Shown here piece after piece: positions 1 to 5,725 of a stretch of DNA of 6,076 bases. Under the pieces are notes generated by a model, which ran no database searches, was not told where the DNA came from, and was given only the letters and a program-made list of their open reading frames with translations. Source of the stretch: an uncultured Rikenellaceae bacterium (GTDB lineage Bacteria; Bacteroidota; Bacteroidia; Bacteroidales; Rikenellaceae); the NCBI GenBank assembly GCA_949284665.1, contig CASDWR010000054.1, forward strand, positions 1 through 6,076, read 5' to 3'. The position numbers and the translations under genes were made by a program. Each line of letters opens with the position of its first letter. Position 1 is the stretch's first letter.

Positions 1-394
1 CCGTCACTATGCCTGCTTTTTTCAAGGAATTAGTGTTGTGATGATTGGGCGTGGGACTATTGATCTCTTCCACGCTATGGAGTTCGTGCGGGTTTTCTAC
101 TTCGGGAATGAGTTTGTCGATGCCTCCGGCGATCAATATGCCGGCAAAAAAGGCGATGGTCGTGTAGAGTGTACCTTCTTGCGGGTCCCCGATGATCTCG
201 ATCAGATTGATCCGGGCTTCGTAAAGCAGCTCCACGAACGATACATAAATCATTACTCCGGCCGACAGACCAAGCGAAAATGAGAGAAAACGACTGTTAG
301 TCCTTTTAGCGAAAAAGGCGATTGCACTGCCGATTCCGGTCGCTCCTCCTGCCATGAGAGTCAGTAAAAGGGCATATACGACTTCTTGAGACAT
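1..394 (-). CDS. zupT: ZIP-family zinc/divalent metal transporter ZupT, N-terminal part (cut by window edge)
   Basis: Inner-membrane ZIP transporter that imports zinc and other divalent metals. Reading minus from the ATG at 394, 131 codons stay open to the window edge; the rest of the protein (family about 250-270 residues) lies outside. The start is the earliest possible, because an in-frame TAA lies five codons upstream (407-409). Three membrane helices are visible, at about residues 4-27, 36-56 and 76-92. The second contains FSLGLSAGVMIYVSFVELL, the hallmark of ZupT. It is followed by ENPHELHSVEE and a polar, His-containing loop (NHHN, 117-120) typical of the variable region between helices 3 and 4. 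The metal-binding helices 4 and 5 (HNFPEG / HNIPEG) would lie beyond the edge, so intactness cannot be judged. The gene is transcribed divergently from hpt. No clear Shine-Dalgarno is seen, as is common in this phylum. The family assignment is confident; the metal preference is not visible. Confidence 0.93.
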   Translation of the reverse strand, partial: MSQEVVYALLLTLMAGGATGIGSAIAFFAKRTNSRFLSFSLGLSAGVMIYVSFVELLYEARINLIEIIGDPQEGTLYTTIAFFAGILIAGGIDKLIPEVENPHELHSVEEINSPTPNHHNTNSLKKAGIVT

Positions 395-453
395 TTTCTT
401 GCTGTTTTAGTTCCCAAAAGAGGGTGCTGATAGAAAAATTGTCAAACTTTTAT

Positions 454-461
454 TAGTTTTG
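454..461 (+). promoter_or_regulatory. Candidate Bacteroidota -7 element for the hpt operon
   Basis: TAGTTTTG matches the TAnnTTTG -7 consensus of the Bacteroidota primary sigma factor. It would place the transcript start near 466-470, about 15-20 nt before the first possible hpt start (485) or about 50 nt before the second (518). The best upstream TTG (439-441) is only 12 bp away, shorter than the usual spacing of about 19-20 bp, so the -33 half is weak or absent. The element abuts a mirror-image copy on the other strand. This is a call by consensus only. Confidence 0.5.
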
Positions 462-469
462 CAAAGATA
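462..469 (-). promoter_or_regulatory. Candidate Bacteroidota -7 element for zupT
   Basis: The plus strand reads CAAAGATA, so the minus strand reads TATCTTTG, a full match to TAnnTTTG. It would start transcription near 455 and give zupT a leader of about 60 nt. A minus-strand TTTG (493-496 in plus coordinates) lies 23 bp upstream inside the 5' end of hpt, somewhat far for a -33 element. No zinc-uptake-repressor-like palindrome is obvious in the leader. This is a call by consensus only. Confidence 0.45.
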
Positions 470-484
470 ATTTATATCCGGTAA

Positions 485-1075
485 ATGAATTCCAAACCTA
501 AACAAAAATATCACACCATGAGTTGTTGCAGTTCCAAGAAGATTACCTTGAACGATAAGACATTCGAGATATTCATTCCGTATGAGAAGTTGAATGATGC
601 CATTGTATCTTTGGCCGATCGGATCAATGAGGATTATCGGGACAAAAAGGTTCCTTTGTTCCTCGGGGTGTTGAACGGATCGTTCATGTTCATGTCCGAG
701 TTGATGCAGAAGATCGATTTTCCATGCGAAGTTTCGTTTGTAAAACTTGCATCATATCAAGGTACGGCGTCGACGGGGACGGTAACTGAATTGATTGGCT
801 TGAAGGATAACATCCGCGGTCGTCATGTTATTGTGGTGGAGGATATTGTCGATACTGGAGAGAGCATCGAGCATCTTTTGCGTTCACTGTCCGGCCATGA
901 GCCGGCAAGTGTTGAGGTGGCAACCATGCTGTTCAAACCCGAGTCGTACAAGAAGGAACTTGCCATCAAGTATCGGGCCATGGAGATACCTAATGATTTC
1001 ATTATCGGGTTCGGTTTGGATTACGACCAGCTGGGACGCAATCTGAAGGATATTTACAAGATTGTGAATGAGTAG
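485..1075 (+). CDS. hpt: Hypoxanthine (guanine) phosphoribosyltransferase
   Basis: Cytosolic purine-salvage enzyme that transfers phosphoribose from PRPP to hypoxanthine or guanine, giving IMP or GMP. The type I PRTase signature VIVVEDIVDTGES is at residues 115-127 (acidic pair E119-D120, phosphate-binding DTGES). GVLNGSFMF (61-69) is the pyrophosphate loop, SYQGTASTG (90-98) the flexible active-site loop, and IIGFGLDYD (173-181) the base/Mg site region. All expected elements are present. The length of 196 residues is slightly above the usual 175-185. An in-frame TAA directly precedes this ATG, so it is the earliest start. The first 11 residues are Lys-rich and lack family resemblance, and Met12 at 518 would give a 185-residue protein of more normal length. 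Neither start has a Shine-Dalgarno, so 518 is a serious alternative. This is the first gene of the plus-strand cluster, and its last 8 nt overlap queE. Confidence 0.95.
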   Translation: MNSKPKQKYHTMSCCSSKKITLNDKTFEIFIPYEKLNDAIVSLADRINEDYRDKKVPLFLGVLNGSFMFMSELMQKIDFPCEVSFVKLASYQGTASTGTVTELIGLKDNIRGRHVIVVEDIVDTGESIEHLLRSLSGHEPASVEVATMLFKPESYKKELAIKYRAMEIPNDFIIGFGLDYDQLGRNLKDIYKIVNE

Positions 1076-1697
1076 CAATGTAATCGATTTCGATGGGGGA
1101 GCGAAACTCCCTCTCGTAGAGGATTTTTACACGATTCAGGGCGAAGGTTACCATGCGGGGAAACCTGCGTATTTCATTCGGCTGGGCGGTTGCGACGTGG
1201 GGTGTCGGTGGTGTGATGCCAAATTTACGTGGAATGCAGGGTTGTTCCCACCGGTTGACGTCCGGCTGATCGTGGAGCGTGCGGCATCCTATGCAGCCCG
1301 TGCGATCGTAATTACAGGGGGTGAGCCGTTGTTGTATCCGTTAGGGCCGCTGACCCGATTGTTGCACGGAAAGGGGTTGGAGATATTTTTGGAAACATCC
1401 GGTTCGCATCCCTTGAGCGGAGAGTTTGATTGGATATGCCTGTCTCCCAAACGGCAGCACCCGCCTTTACAGGAAGTTTGCGATGTGGCCCATGAGTTGA
1501 AGGTGATAATGGAAAACGAGGATGATTTCGAGTGGGCGGAGGAGTGTGCATCCCGTGTGGGGGAAGATTGCCTGCTCTATTTGCAACCCGAATGGAGTCG
1601 TTATGAACAGGTGATTGAATCGGTTGTGGAGTATGCCAAACGTTCTCCGCGGTGGAATGTTTCCATTCAGACTCACAAGTTCATGCACATCCCGTAG
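1068..1697 (+). CDS. queE: 7-carboxy-7-deazaguanine synthase (radical SAM, queuosine pathway)
   Basis: Radical SAM enzyme converting 6-carboxy-tetrahydropterin to 7-carboxy-7-deazaguanine, the ring-contraction step towards preQ0 and tRNA queuosine. The N-terminal DFYTIQGEGYHAGKPAYFIRL block (residues 19-39) is typical of QueE. The iron-sulfur motif is CX3CX2C, at Cys42, Cys46 and Cys49 (GGCDVGCRWCD). TGGEP (83-87) is the SAM-binding segment, ETSG lies near 115, and the C-terminal QTHKFMHIP matches the usual QTHK ending. At 209 residues it is compact but within the QueE range, with the single CX3CX2C loop rather than an enlarged one. The ATG at 1068 lies inside the last codons of hpt (ATGAGTAG overlap), which suggests translational coupling. 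The other preQ0 genes (queC, queD, folE) are not in the window. 7-carboxy-7-deazaguanine can also feed deazapurine DNA modification or antibiotics, but nothing nearby suggests that. Confidence 0.95.
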   Translation: MSSNVIDFDGGAKLPLVEDFYTIQGEGYHAGKPAYFIRLGGCDVGCRWCDAKFTWNAGLFPPVDVRLIVERAASYAARAIVITGGEPLLYPLGPLTRLLHGKGLEIFLETSGSHPLSGEFDWICLSPKRQHPPLQEVCDVAHELKVIMENEDDFEWAEECASRVGEDCLLYLQPEWSRYEQVIESVVEYAKRSPRWNVSIQTHKFMHIP

Positions 1698-1710
1698 CCG
1701 ATGAAGAGAG

Positions 1711-1995
1711 ATGGTTGAATTGAACTGGAAGAAATATCGTACGTGGATTGTCCTGACATTGTTGTTCGTGGTGTTTATCCTGTTTTTCGCGCGTCATACG
1801 TTGATCGATGCATGGCGATTGAAACATCGGATAAAGGTGATGCGCCAGGAACAACAATATTATCGGATGAAAGCACGGGAGGATAGTCTGTTCCTCGAGA
1901 ATCTGAAGGATGACGAATTTCTCGAAAAGTATGCCCGCGAGAAATTTTATATGAAACGCCCGGGAGAAGAGATTTATCTTCTTGAAGAAGAGTAG
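1711..1995 (+). CDS. DivIC/FtsB-like septum formation initiator
   Basis: Small bitopic cell-division protein of 94 residues, the usual size for the DivIC/FtsB family. A short positively charged cytoplasmic start (WKKYR) is followed by one membrane helix (about residues 12-27, WIVLTLLFVVFILFFA). Next comes a charged, probably coiled-coil stretch (about 33-65) and the conserved C-terminal block LKDDEFLEKYAREKFYMKRPGEEIYLL (65-91), whose aReky.mkrpgE pattern is diagnostic. In studied bacteria such proteins join FtsL and FtsQ/DivIB to signal septal peptidoglycan synthesis; that role is inferred here. Start: ATG at 1711, with a purine-rich GAAGAGAG immediately before it, 13 nt after the queE stop. 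It sits in the middle of a metabolic operon, with no other division gene in the window. Confidence 0.9.
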   Translation: MVELNWKKYRTWIVLTLLFVVFILFFARHTLIDAWRLKHRIKVMRQEQQYYRMKAREDSLFLENLKDDEFLEKYAREKFYMKRPGEEIYLLEEE

Positions 1996-2027
1996 AGAGA
2001 CGAATGTATTAAAATCGGTTGAATGGA

Positions 2028-2441
2028 ATGAGAATATTGATTGTCAATGGTCCGAATCTGAATTTATTGGGCAGGCGAGACCCGGGTCTATATGGGACGC
2101 GCGATTTCGATACCTATTTGCAGGAACTGAGAAGACGTTATCCGGACGTAGATCTGGATTATTTCCAGTCGAACGTGGAGGGGGAAATTATCGACGAACT
2201 TCAGCGTGCCGATGGATGTTGCGATGGGGTTGTATTGAATGCGGGGGGGTATACGCATACGTCGGTGGCGATAGCCGACGCCATTGGAGCGATATCCGTG
2301 CCGGTGATTGAGGTACACATATCGTGTGTGCTCGCTCGTGAAGAATTTCGTCATGTGTCATTGATTGCCCCCAAGTGCAAGGGAACGGTCATGGGCTTCG
2401 GACTTGATTCGTACAGGTTAGCAATAGAAAGTTTTAGGTAA
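2028..2441 (+). CDS. aroQ: Type II 3-dehydroquinate dehydratase
   Basis: Dodecameric cytosolic dehydroquinase that converts 3-dehydroquinate to 3-dehydroshikimate in the shikimate pathway. The protein has 137 residues, near the usual 140-150. NGPNLNLLG (7-15) opens the fold. The lid residues Arg17 and Tyr22 are present (RRDPGLYG). FQSNVEGEIID (46-56), Asn71 in NAGGYTHTS (71-79), His97-Ile98-Ser99 and Arg108 in AREEFRH complete the catalytic and carboxylate-binding set. Two positions differ from the common HISN-x-H-AREEFR pattern: Cys100 where Asn is usual, and Leu102 where His or another polar/aromatic residue is usual. Start: ATG 2028 gives the standard MRILIVNGPNLN opening; a TTG at 2019 would add three residues without support. 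It begins 32 nt after the division gene and ends 12 nt before pyk. The aroQ-pyk order is, as I recall, also found in other Bacteroidales. Confidence 0.95.
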   Translation: MRILIVNGPNLNLLGRRDPGLYGTRDFDTYLQELRRRYPDVDLDYFQSNVEGEIIDELQRADGCCDGVVLNAGGYTHTSVAIADAIGAISVPVIEVHISCVLAREEFRHVSLIAPKCKGTVMGFGLDSYRLAIESFR

Positions 2442-2446
2442 GAGGT
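2441..2446 (+). promoter_or_regulatory. Ribosome binding site of pyk
   Basis: AGAGGT lies 7 nt before the pyk ATG and begins on the last base of the aroQ stop codon. It is the clearest Shine-Dalgarno-like match in the window and supports the ATG at 2454. Confidence 0.5.
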
Positions 2447-2453
2447 AGATTTT

Positions 2454-3911
2454 ATGGAGAAAAAGACAAAAATCGTAGCCACGATTTCGGATAAACGGTG
2501 CGATGTAGACTTTATCGCTTCGTTGTATAAGGCCGGGATGAATGTGGTGCGTATCAATACGGCTCACGTGACACCCGAATCGGCAGATCGGATTGTCGAG
2601 AATGTGCGCAAGGTGTCGGAACAGATCGCCATCCTTGTGGATACGAAAGGCCCGGAGATACGGATAACGGAGATGGCGCCGGAGTGTGCATCGGGCATCA
2701 GGGTTGACGTAGGCGATATGATCGATGTCCAGGGGAGTTCGGAAAACAAGCCTTCGACGCCGCGGATGCTTTATATGAACGATGCTTCGTTTGTGGAGGA
2801 TGTGCCTGTGGGTGCCGATGTACTGATCGACGATGGGGATATCGAATTGAAAGTGGTAGAGAAAGTAGACGGGGTATTGCGTTGCCGTGTTTGCAACAAC
2901 GGAGTAATCCGGGCTCGTAAGAGTGTGAATGTGCCCGACGTGAGGATCAATTTGCCATCGGTGACCGATCGGGATCGGATTTTTATCGAATGGGCGATCG
3001 ACCGGGATATCGACTTCATTGCACACTCTTTTGTCCGGACGAAAGAGGATGTGTTGGCTGTCAAGCGAATAATCAAGGAACGCGGAAGCGGAATAAAGAT
3101 TATCTCGAAAATCGAGAACCGGGAGGGGATCAACAATATCGACGAGATATTGAGCGAGACATACGGTGTGATGGTTGCCCGTGGGGATTTGGGTGTTGAG
3201 GTTCCGGCGGAACAGTTGCCAGTAGCACAGCGTCTGATTGTTCGCAAGTGTATCGAGAGCAAATGTCCAGTTATTATCGCGACACAGATGTTGCACTCGA
3301 TGATTTCCAATCCTCGGCCGACGCGAGCGGAGGTGAACGATATTGCGAATGCCATATACCAACGGGTGGATGCAATTATGTTGAGTGGGGAGACGGCCGG
3401 CGGAGCATATCCCGTAGAGGCGGTGGAGACCATGACGCGTGTGGCGTGCGAAATCGAGAAGGATACGATGCACAACGCCCCTTTCATTGATATGAATATG
3501 ACGCGTATCAACAATGAAATTACCGCACAACTGGCCCGGTCAACCGTACGTGCCTGTATTAATCTGCCGGTACGTGCAGTGGTGATCGACACAATGACCG
3601 GGCGGACGGGCCGTTATTTGGCTGCATTTCGTGGTCAGAAGCCGGTGTATGCCATGTGTTACCGGAAAACCGTAATGCGACAGTTGGCTCTTTCGTTCGG
3701 CATACGTCCCATGTATTGCGAACCGTCGGAGAACCACAGCGCATTCCTGCGCAAGGCACTCAATTCGCTCGAGGAGCAGTGCAAGGTGGACAAGGATGAT
3801 TTGATCGTTGTGCTGGGTGGGAATTTCGGTGTGGCGGCGGGCGCATCCTTCATAGAGATTGCTCAGGTGAGCCAACTCGAACAAAAAGCGGCCTTGCTCA
3901 ATCAACAGTAG
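2454..3911 (+). CDS. pyk: Pyruvate kinase
   Basis: Glycolytic enzyme transferring phosphate from phosphoenolpyruvate to ADP, giving pyruvate and ATP; cytosolic, normally a tetramer. The protein has 485 residues, the usual length. The TIM-barrel A domain starts with KIVATIS (6-12). It continues with the substrate/cation region VVRINTAH (31-38) and DTKGPEIR (63-70). A lid B domain follows (about 72-165, with LIDDGDIELKV). The catalytic core is ISKIENREGINNIDEI (217-232; Lys219, Glu221), ARGDLGVEVP (242-251; Asp245), ATQML (276-280) and MLSGETA (309-315). The C domain runs from about 350 to 475. The cation-site Ser of the classical RLNFSH motif is Ala37 here. The Glu after DTKGP, associated with potassium-dependent enzymes, is kept (Glu68). 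No extra PEP-utiliser domain is present at the C-terminus. It follows aroQ by 12 nt and is probably co-transcribed with it. Confidence 0.97.
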   Translation: MEKKTKIVATISDKRCDVDFIASLYKAGMNVVRINTAHVTPESADRIVENVRKVSEQIAILVDTKGPEIRITEMAPECASGIRVDVGDMIDVQGSSENKPSTPRMLYMNDASFVEDVPVGADVLIDDGDIELKVVEKVDGVLRCRVCNNGVIRARKSVNVPDVRINLPSVTDRDRIFIEWAIDRDIDFIAHSFVRTKEDVLAVKRIIKERGSGIKIISKIENREGINNIDEILSETYGVMVARGDLGVEVPAEQLPVAQRLIVRKCIESKCPVIIATQMLHSMISNPRPTRAEVNDIANAIYQRVDAIMLSGETAGGAYPVEAVETMTRVACEIEKDTMHNAPFIDMNMTRINNEITAQLARSTVRACINLPVRAVVIDTMTGRTGRYLAAFRGQKPVYAMCYRKTVMRQLALSFGIRPMYCEPSENHSAFLRKALNSLEEQCKVDKDDLIVVLGGNFGVAAGASFIEIAQVSQLEQKAALLNQQ

Positions 3912-3955
3912 AACGGGGTATCGGAGATGGTTCGTGAAATTGTATTGTGGAAGGA

Positions 3956-5416
3956 ATGGAACTGAAACAGAATGTAATCCGGGGAATGGCATGGGGCATC
4001 GTCGAGAGGGCGGGCTCCATGTTGTTGCAAATGGGGGTAAGTCTTGTGATTGCCCGACTGCTCTCACCTGAGGATTACGGTTTGATAGCCATTCTTGTGG
4101 TATTCACGACCATCTGTTCCATTTTTGTCGAAAGCGGTTACACACAGGCATTGATCCGTAAGCAGGATCTGTCGAAGAGGGATTTTTCGTCCGTATTCGC
4201 ATTCAATTTTTCGCTTTCGGTGGGTTTATACCTGTTGCTGTTGTTGCTTTCGCCGGTCATTGCGTGGTATTTTGAGAGTGCTGCATTGCTTCGAATTGCA
4301 CCGGTTCTGTTTTTGTTGTTACCGATCAATGCATTGTGCAGCATCCAGTCGGCCATGTTCGTGTGCAATCTGGATTTTCGGCGGCTGGCAAAATATACGC
4401 TTTGGAGTTCTTTTGTGGCGAGCGTCATTTCGGTCGGTTTGGCCATTGCGGGTGCGGGCGTGTGGGCTTTGGTCGCACAGCGTTTGTTAACGGTCGGTGT
4501 CAAGGCTTTGTTGTTGTGGATTGTCGGCGAGTGGCGTCCGACACGGGAAGTGAGTACTGAACCTCTGAAGTCGATGTTTAAATACAGTTCCCGTCTTTTT
4601 TTGAGTGATTTCGTATCCGCACTCTATTTCAATATCTCGCAACTTTTTATCGGAAAGATGTATACGCCTGTTCAACTTGGTTATTACGAGCAGGGCCGAA
4701 AATTGAAGGAGATGCCGGTGACATCGGTGATCGGTACGGTGCAAAATGTTACTTTTTCGGCCTTGTCCAAGTTGCAGGACAATCCGGACAAATTTTGTGA
4801 TGGAACACGAAAAGTCACGATGGTGTTGAACTGGCTGATGTTTCCTGTCATGGTGGGGTTAATCGCAATCGCAAAGGATATGTTCCTGGTACTGCTTACT
4901 GAGAAGTGGTTGCCCACGGTTCCTTATTTCCAGATTTTTTGTCTGGGCGGGGTTTTTGTGCCGTTGTCTGTCGTTTCGTACAGCGTAATGAAGATCAAGA
5001 GCGACGGCAGTCTGATTCTGCGCATGGAAATTGTCAAGAAGGTATTGGCTACCATTGTCCTGTGTGTTACCATTCCGATCAGTGTGAGGGCCATCGTATG
5101 GGGACAGACGATTATTTTCCTGTGTGACATGGTGGTCAATATGTTCGGAGCCGGACGATGTTCGTTGTTGAATCCATGGCGTCAGTTGGCGGCGTCGTTC
5201 CCGTACGCAGTCATGGCCCTGGTGATGTGGGGTGGCGTATATGGTGTCGGATGGTTATTGCAGGATGTAATCCCCGAATGGGCGCTTCTGTTGGTGAAGA
5301 TCCTATGCGGCGCGGCAATCTACATGGGTGAAACACTGATTCTGAAACCGGAGGGTTGGAAAGAGGTGAATATTATTCTTAAGGAGTATGCTTCCGTACG
5401 CAACGGAGGTCGGTAA
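3956..5416 (+). CDS. Lipopolysaccharide/polysaccharide flippase (Wzx/WzxC-like, MOP superfamily)
   Basis: Multi-pass inner-membrane protein (486 residues, typical of the family) that probably moves lipid-linked oligosaccharide units across the membrane. The N-terminal segment IRGMAWGIVERAGSMLLQ followed by VIARLLSPEDYGLIAI (31-46) is characteristic of the Polysacc_synt_3 / WzxC-TuaB group. ESGYTQALIRKQ (59-70), LGYYEQGRKLKEMP (241-254) and FSALSKLQDNP (267-277) are further conserved blocks. Strongly hydrophobic stretches recur along the protein, including about 42-57, 83-104, 113-130, 151-170, 290-314, 323-344, 361-375 and 409-425, consistent with 12-14 helices. Start: ATG 3956 gives the family-like MELKQN start, with GGAAGGA directly abutting it. 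An in-frame GTG at 3947 is the alternative. The 44-nt gap after pyk is the longest in the cluster. No glycosyltransferase or polymerase accompanies it, so the substrate (O-antigen, capsule, other glycan) is unknown. Confidence 0.9.
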   Translation: MELKQNVIRGMAWGIVERAGSMLLQMGVSLVIARLLSPEDYGLIAILVVFTTICSIFVESGYTQALIRKQDLSKRDFSSVFAFNFSLSVGLYLLLLLLSPVIAWYFESAALLRIAPVLFLLLPINALCSIQSAMFVCNLDFRRLAKYTLWSSFVASVISVGLAIAGAGVWALVAQRLLTVGVKALLLWIVGEWRPTREVSTEPLKSMFKYSSRLFLSDFVSALYFNISQLFIGKMYTPVQLGYYEQGRKLKEMPVTSVIGTVQNVTFSALSKLQDNPDKFCDGTRKVTMVLNWLMFPVMVGLIAIAKDMFLVLLTEKWLPTVPYFQIFCLGGVFVPLSVVSYSVMKIKSDGSLILRMEIVKKVLATIVLCVTIPISVRAIVWGQTIIFLCDMVVNMFGAGRCSLLNPWRQLAASFPYAVMALVMWGGVYGVGWLLQDVIPEWALLLVKILCGAAIYMGETLILKPEGWKEVNIILKEYASVRNGGR

Positions 5417-5423
5417 AACGGTG

Positions 5424-5442
5424 CCGATACTTGTCGGTTTTA
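5424..5442 (+). terminator. Weak terminator candidate after the flippase
   Basis: CCGA (5424-5427) can pair with TCGG (5434-5437) around a 6-nt loop, directly followed by TTTTA. It begins 8 nt after the flippase stop. The stem has only four Watson-Crick pairs plus an outer G-T wobble, so it would be a poor intrinsic terminator alone. Confidence 0.3.
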
Positions 5443-5508
5443 TGTCCCTGCTGTCCGGAGATACCTGTCGGTCCAGACGCTGAAATGTCGGTTCGTGGCG
5501 GGTTTCCT

Positions 5509-5527
5509 GAAGCGGGTCTTCCTTTTT
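5509..5527 (+). terminator. Second weak plus-strand terminator candidate
   Basis: GAAG (5509-5512) pairs with CTTC (5518-5521) around the 5-nt loop CGGGT. After one C comes a run of five T (5523-5527). This is the best T-run on the plus strand after the flippase, but the stem is only 4 bp. It could act with the candidate further upstream to end the operon. Confidence 0.27.
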
Positions 5528-5540
5528 GTCGTTTCGGATT

Positions 5541-5557
5541 CATGCCCCGAGGGCATG
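5541..5557. repeat. Perfect inverted repeat, 7-bp stem with 3-nt loop
   Basis: CATGCCC-CGA-GGGCATG is a perfect hairpin, extendable by one T-G wobble (5540/5558). Neither strand has a T-run after the stem, so it is not a standard intrinsic terminator. It could be an RNA hairpin protecting a 3' end, a protein-binding palindrome, or chance. Confidence 0.6.
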
Positions 5558-5664
5558 GCAAGGCTTGTGTCGCTACCCCGTTATCGGTTGTCGATTTCGT
5601 ACATGTTGCCCTGCATGGGATACAAAGTAGGACGGTATCTCCTTCATGCCTTTCGTCCGGGCCA

Positions 5665-5725
5665 TATTAAAAGCGGGAGAGGAATTCCCTGTATCCGGGC
5701 AAGCCCTTTTATGGAAATCCCTCTC
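5665..5725 (-). terminator. Probable intrinsic terminator of buk
   Basis: Read on the minus strand, about 32 nt after the buk stop, GAGAGG (5725-5720) pairs with CCTCTC (5682-5677). TTCC (5716-5713) pairs with GGAA (5688-5685) inside it. One A-T pair, a bulged G and a T-T mismatch lie between the two helices. The 24-nt loop contains a small GGGC/GCCC repeat (5697-5706). Four nt after the stem comes TTTTAATAT. The position and order (stem, then T-rich tract) fit termination of minus-strand transcription from buk. The stem is imperfect and the T-tract short, so the confidence is moderate. Confidence 0.45.

Noticed and set aside
38..283. An 81-codon plus-strand open frame at the left edge
   Set aside because: It is antisense to the zupT coding sequence, which has clear family motifs on the minus strand.
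2019..2027. TTG start for aroQ three codons upstream
   Set aside because: The ATG at 2028 gives the canonical AroQ N-terminus; the upstream residues add nothing conserved.
2418..3530. A 370-codon open frame on the minus strand opposite pyk, and a 273-codon one at 2771-3592
   Set aside because: Both lie fully antisense to an intact pyruvate kinase. Their translations are His/Arg/Ile- or Ser/Thr-rich without any family motif, as expected from the shadow of a long coding gene.
3540..4067. A 175-codon minus-strand frame spanning the pyk-flippase junction
   Set aside because: It is antisense to two well-supported genes, shows no domain, and has no promoter or ribosome binding site that I could see.
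5432..5492. Three copies of TGTCGGT (5432, 5466, 5486)
   Set aside because: The spacings (34 and 20 bp) are irregular, the flanks differ, and a 7-mer recurring in a short stretch is weak evidence for an operator or repeat array.
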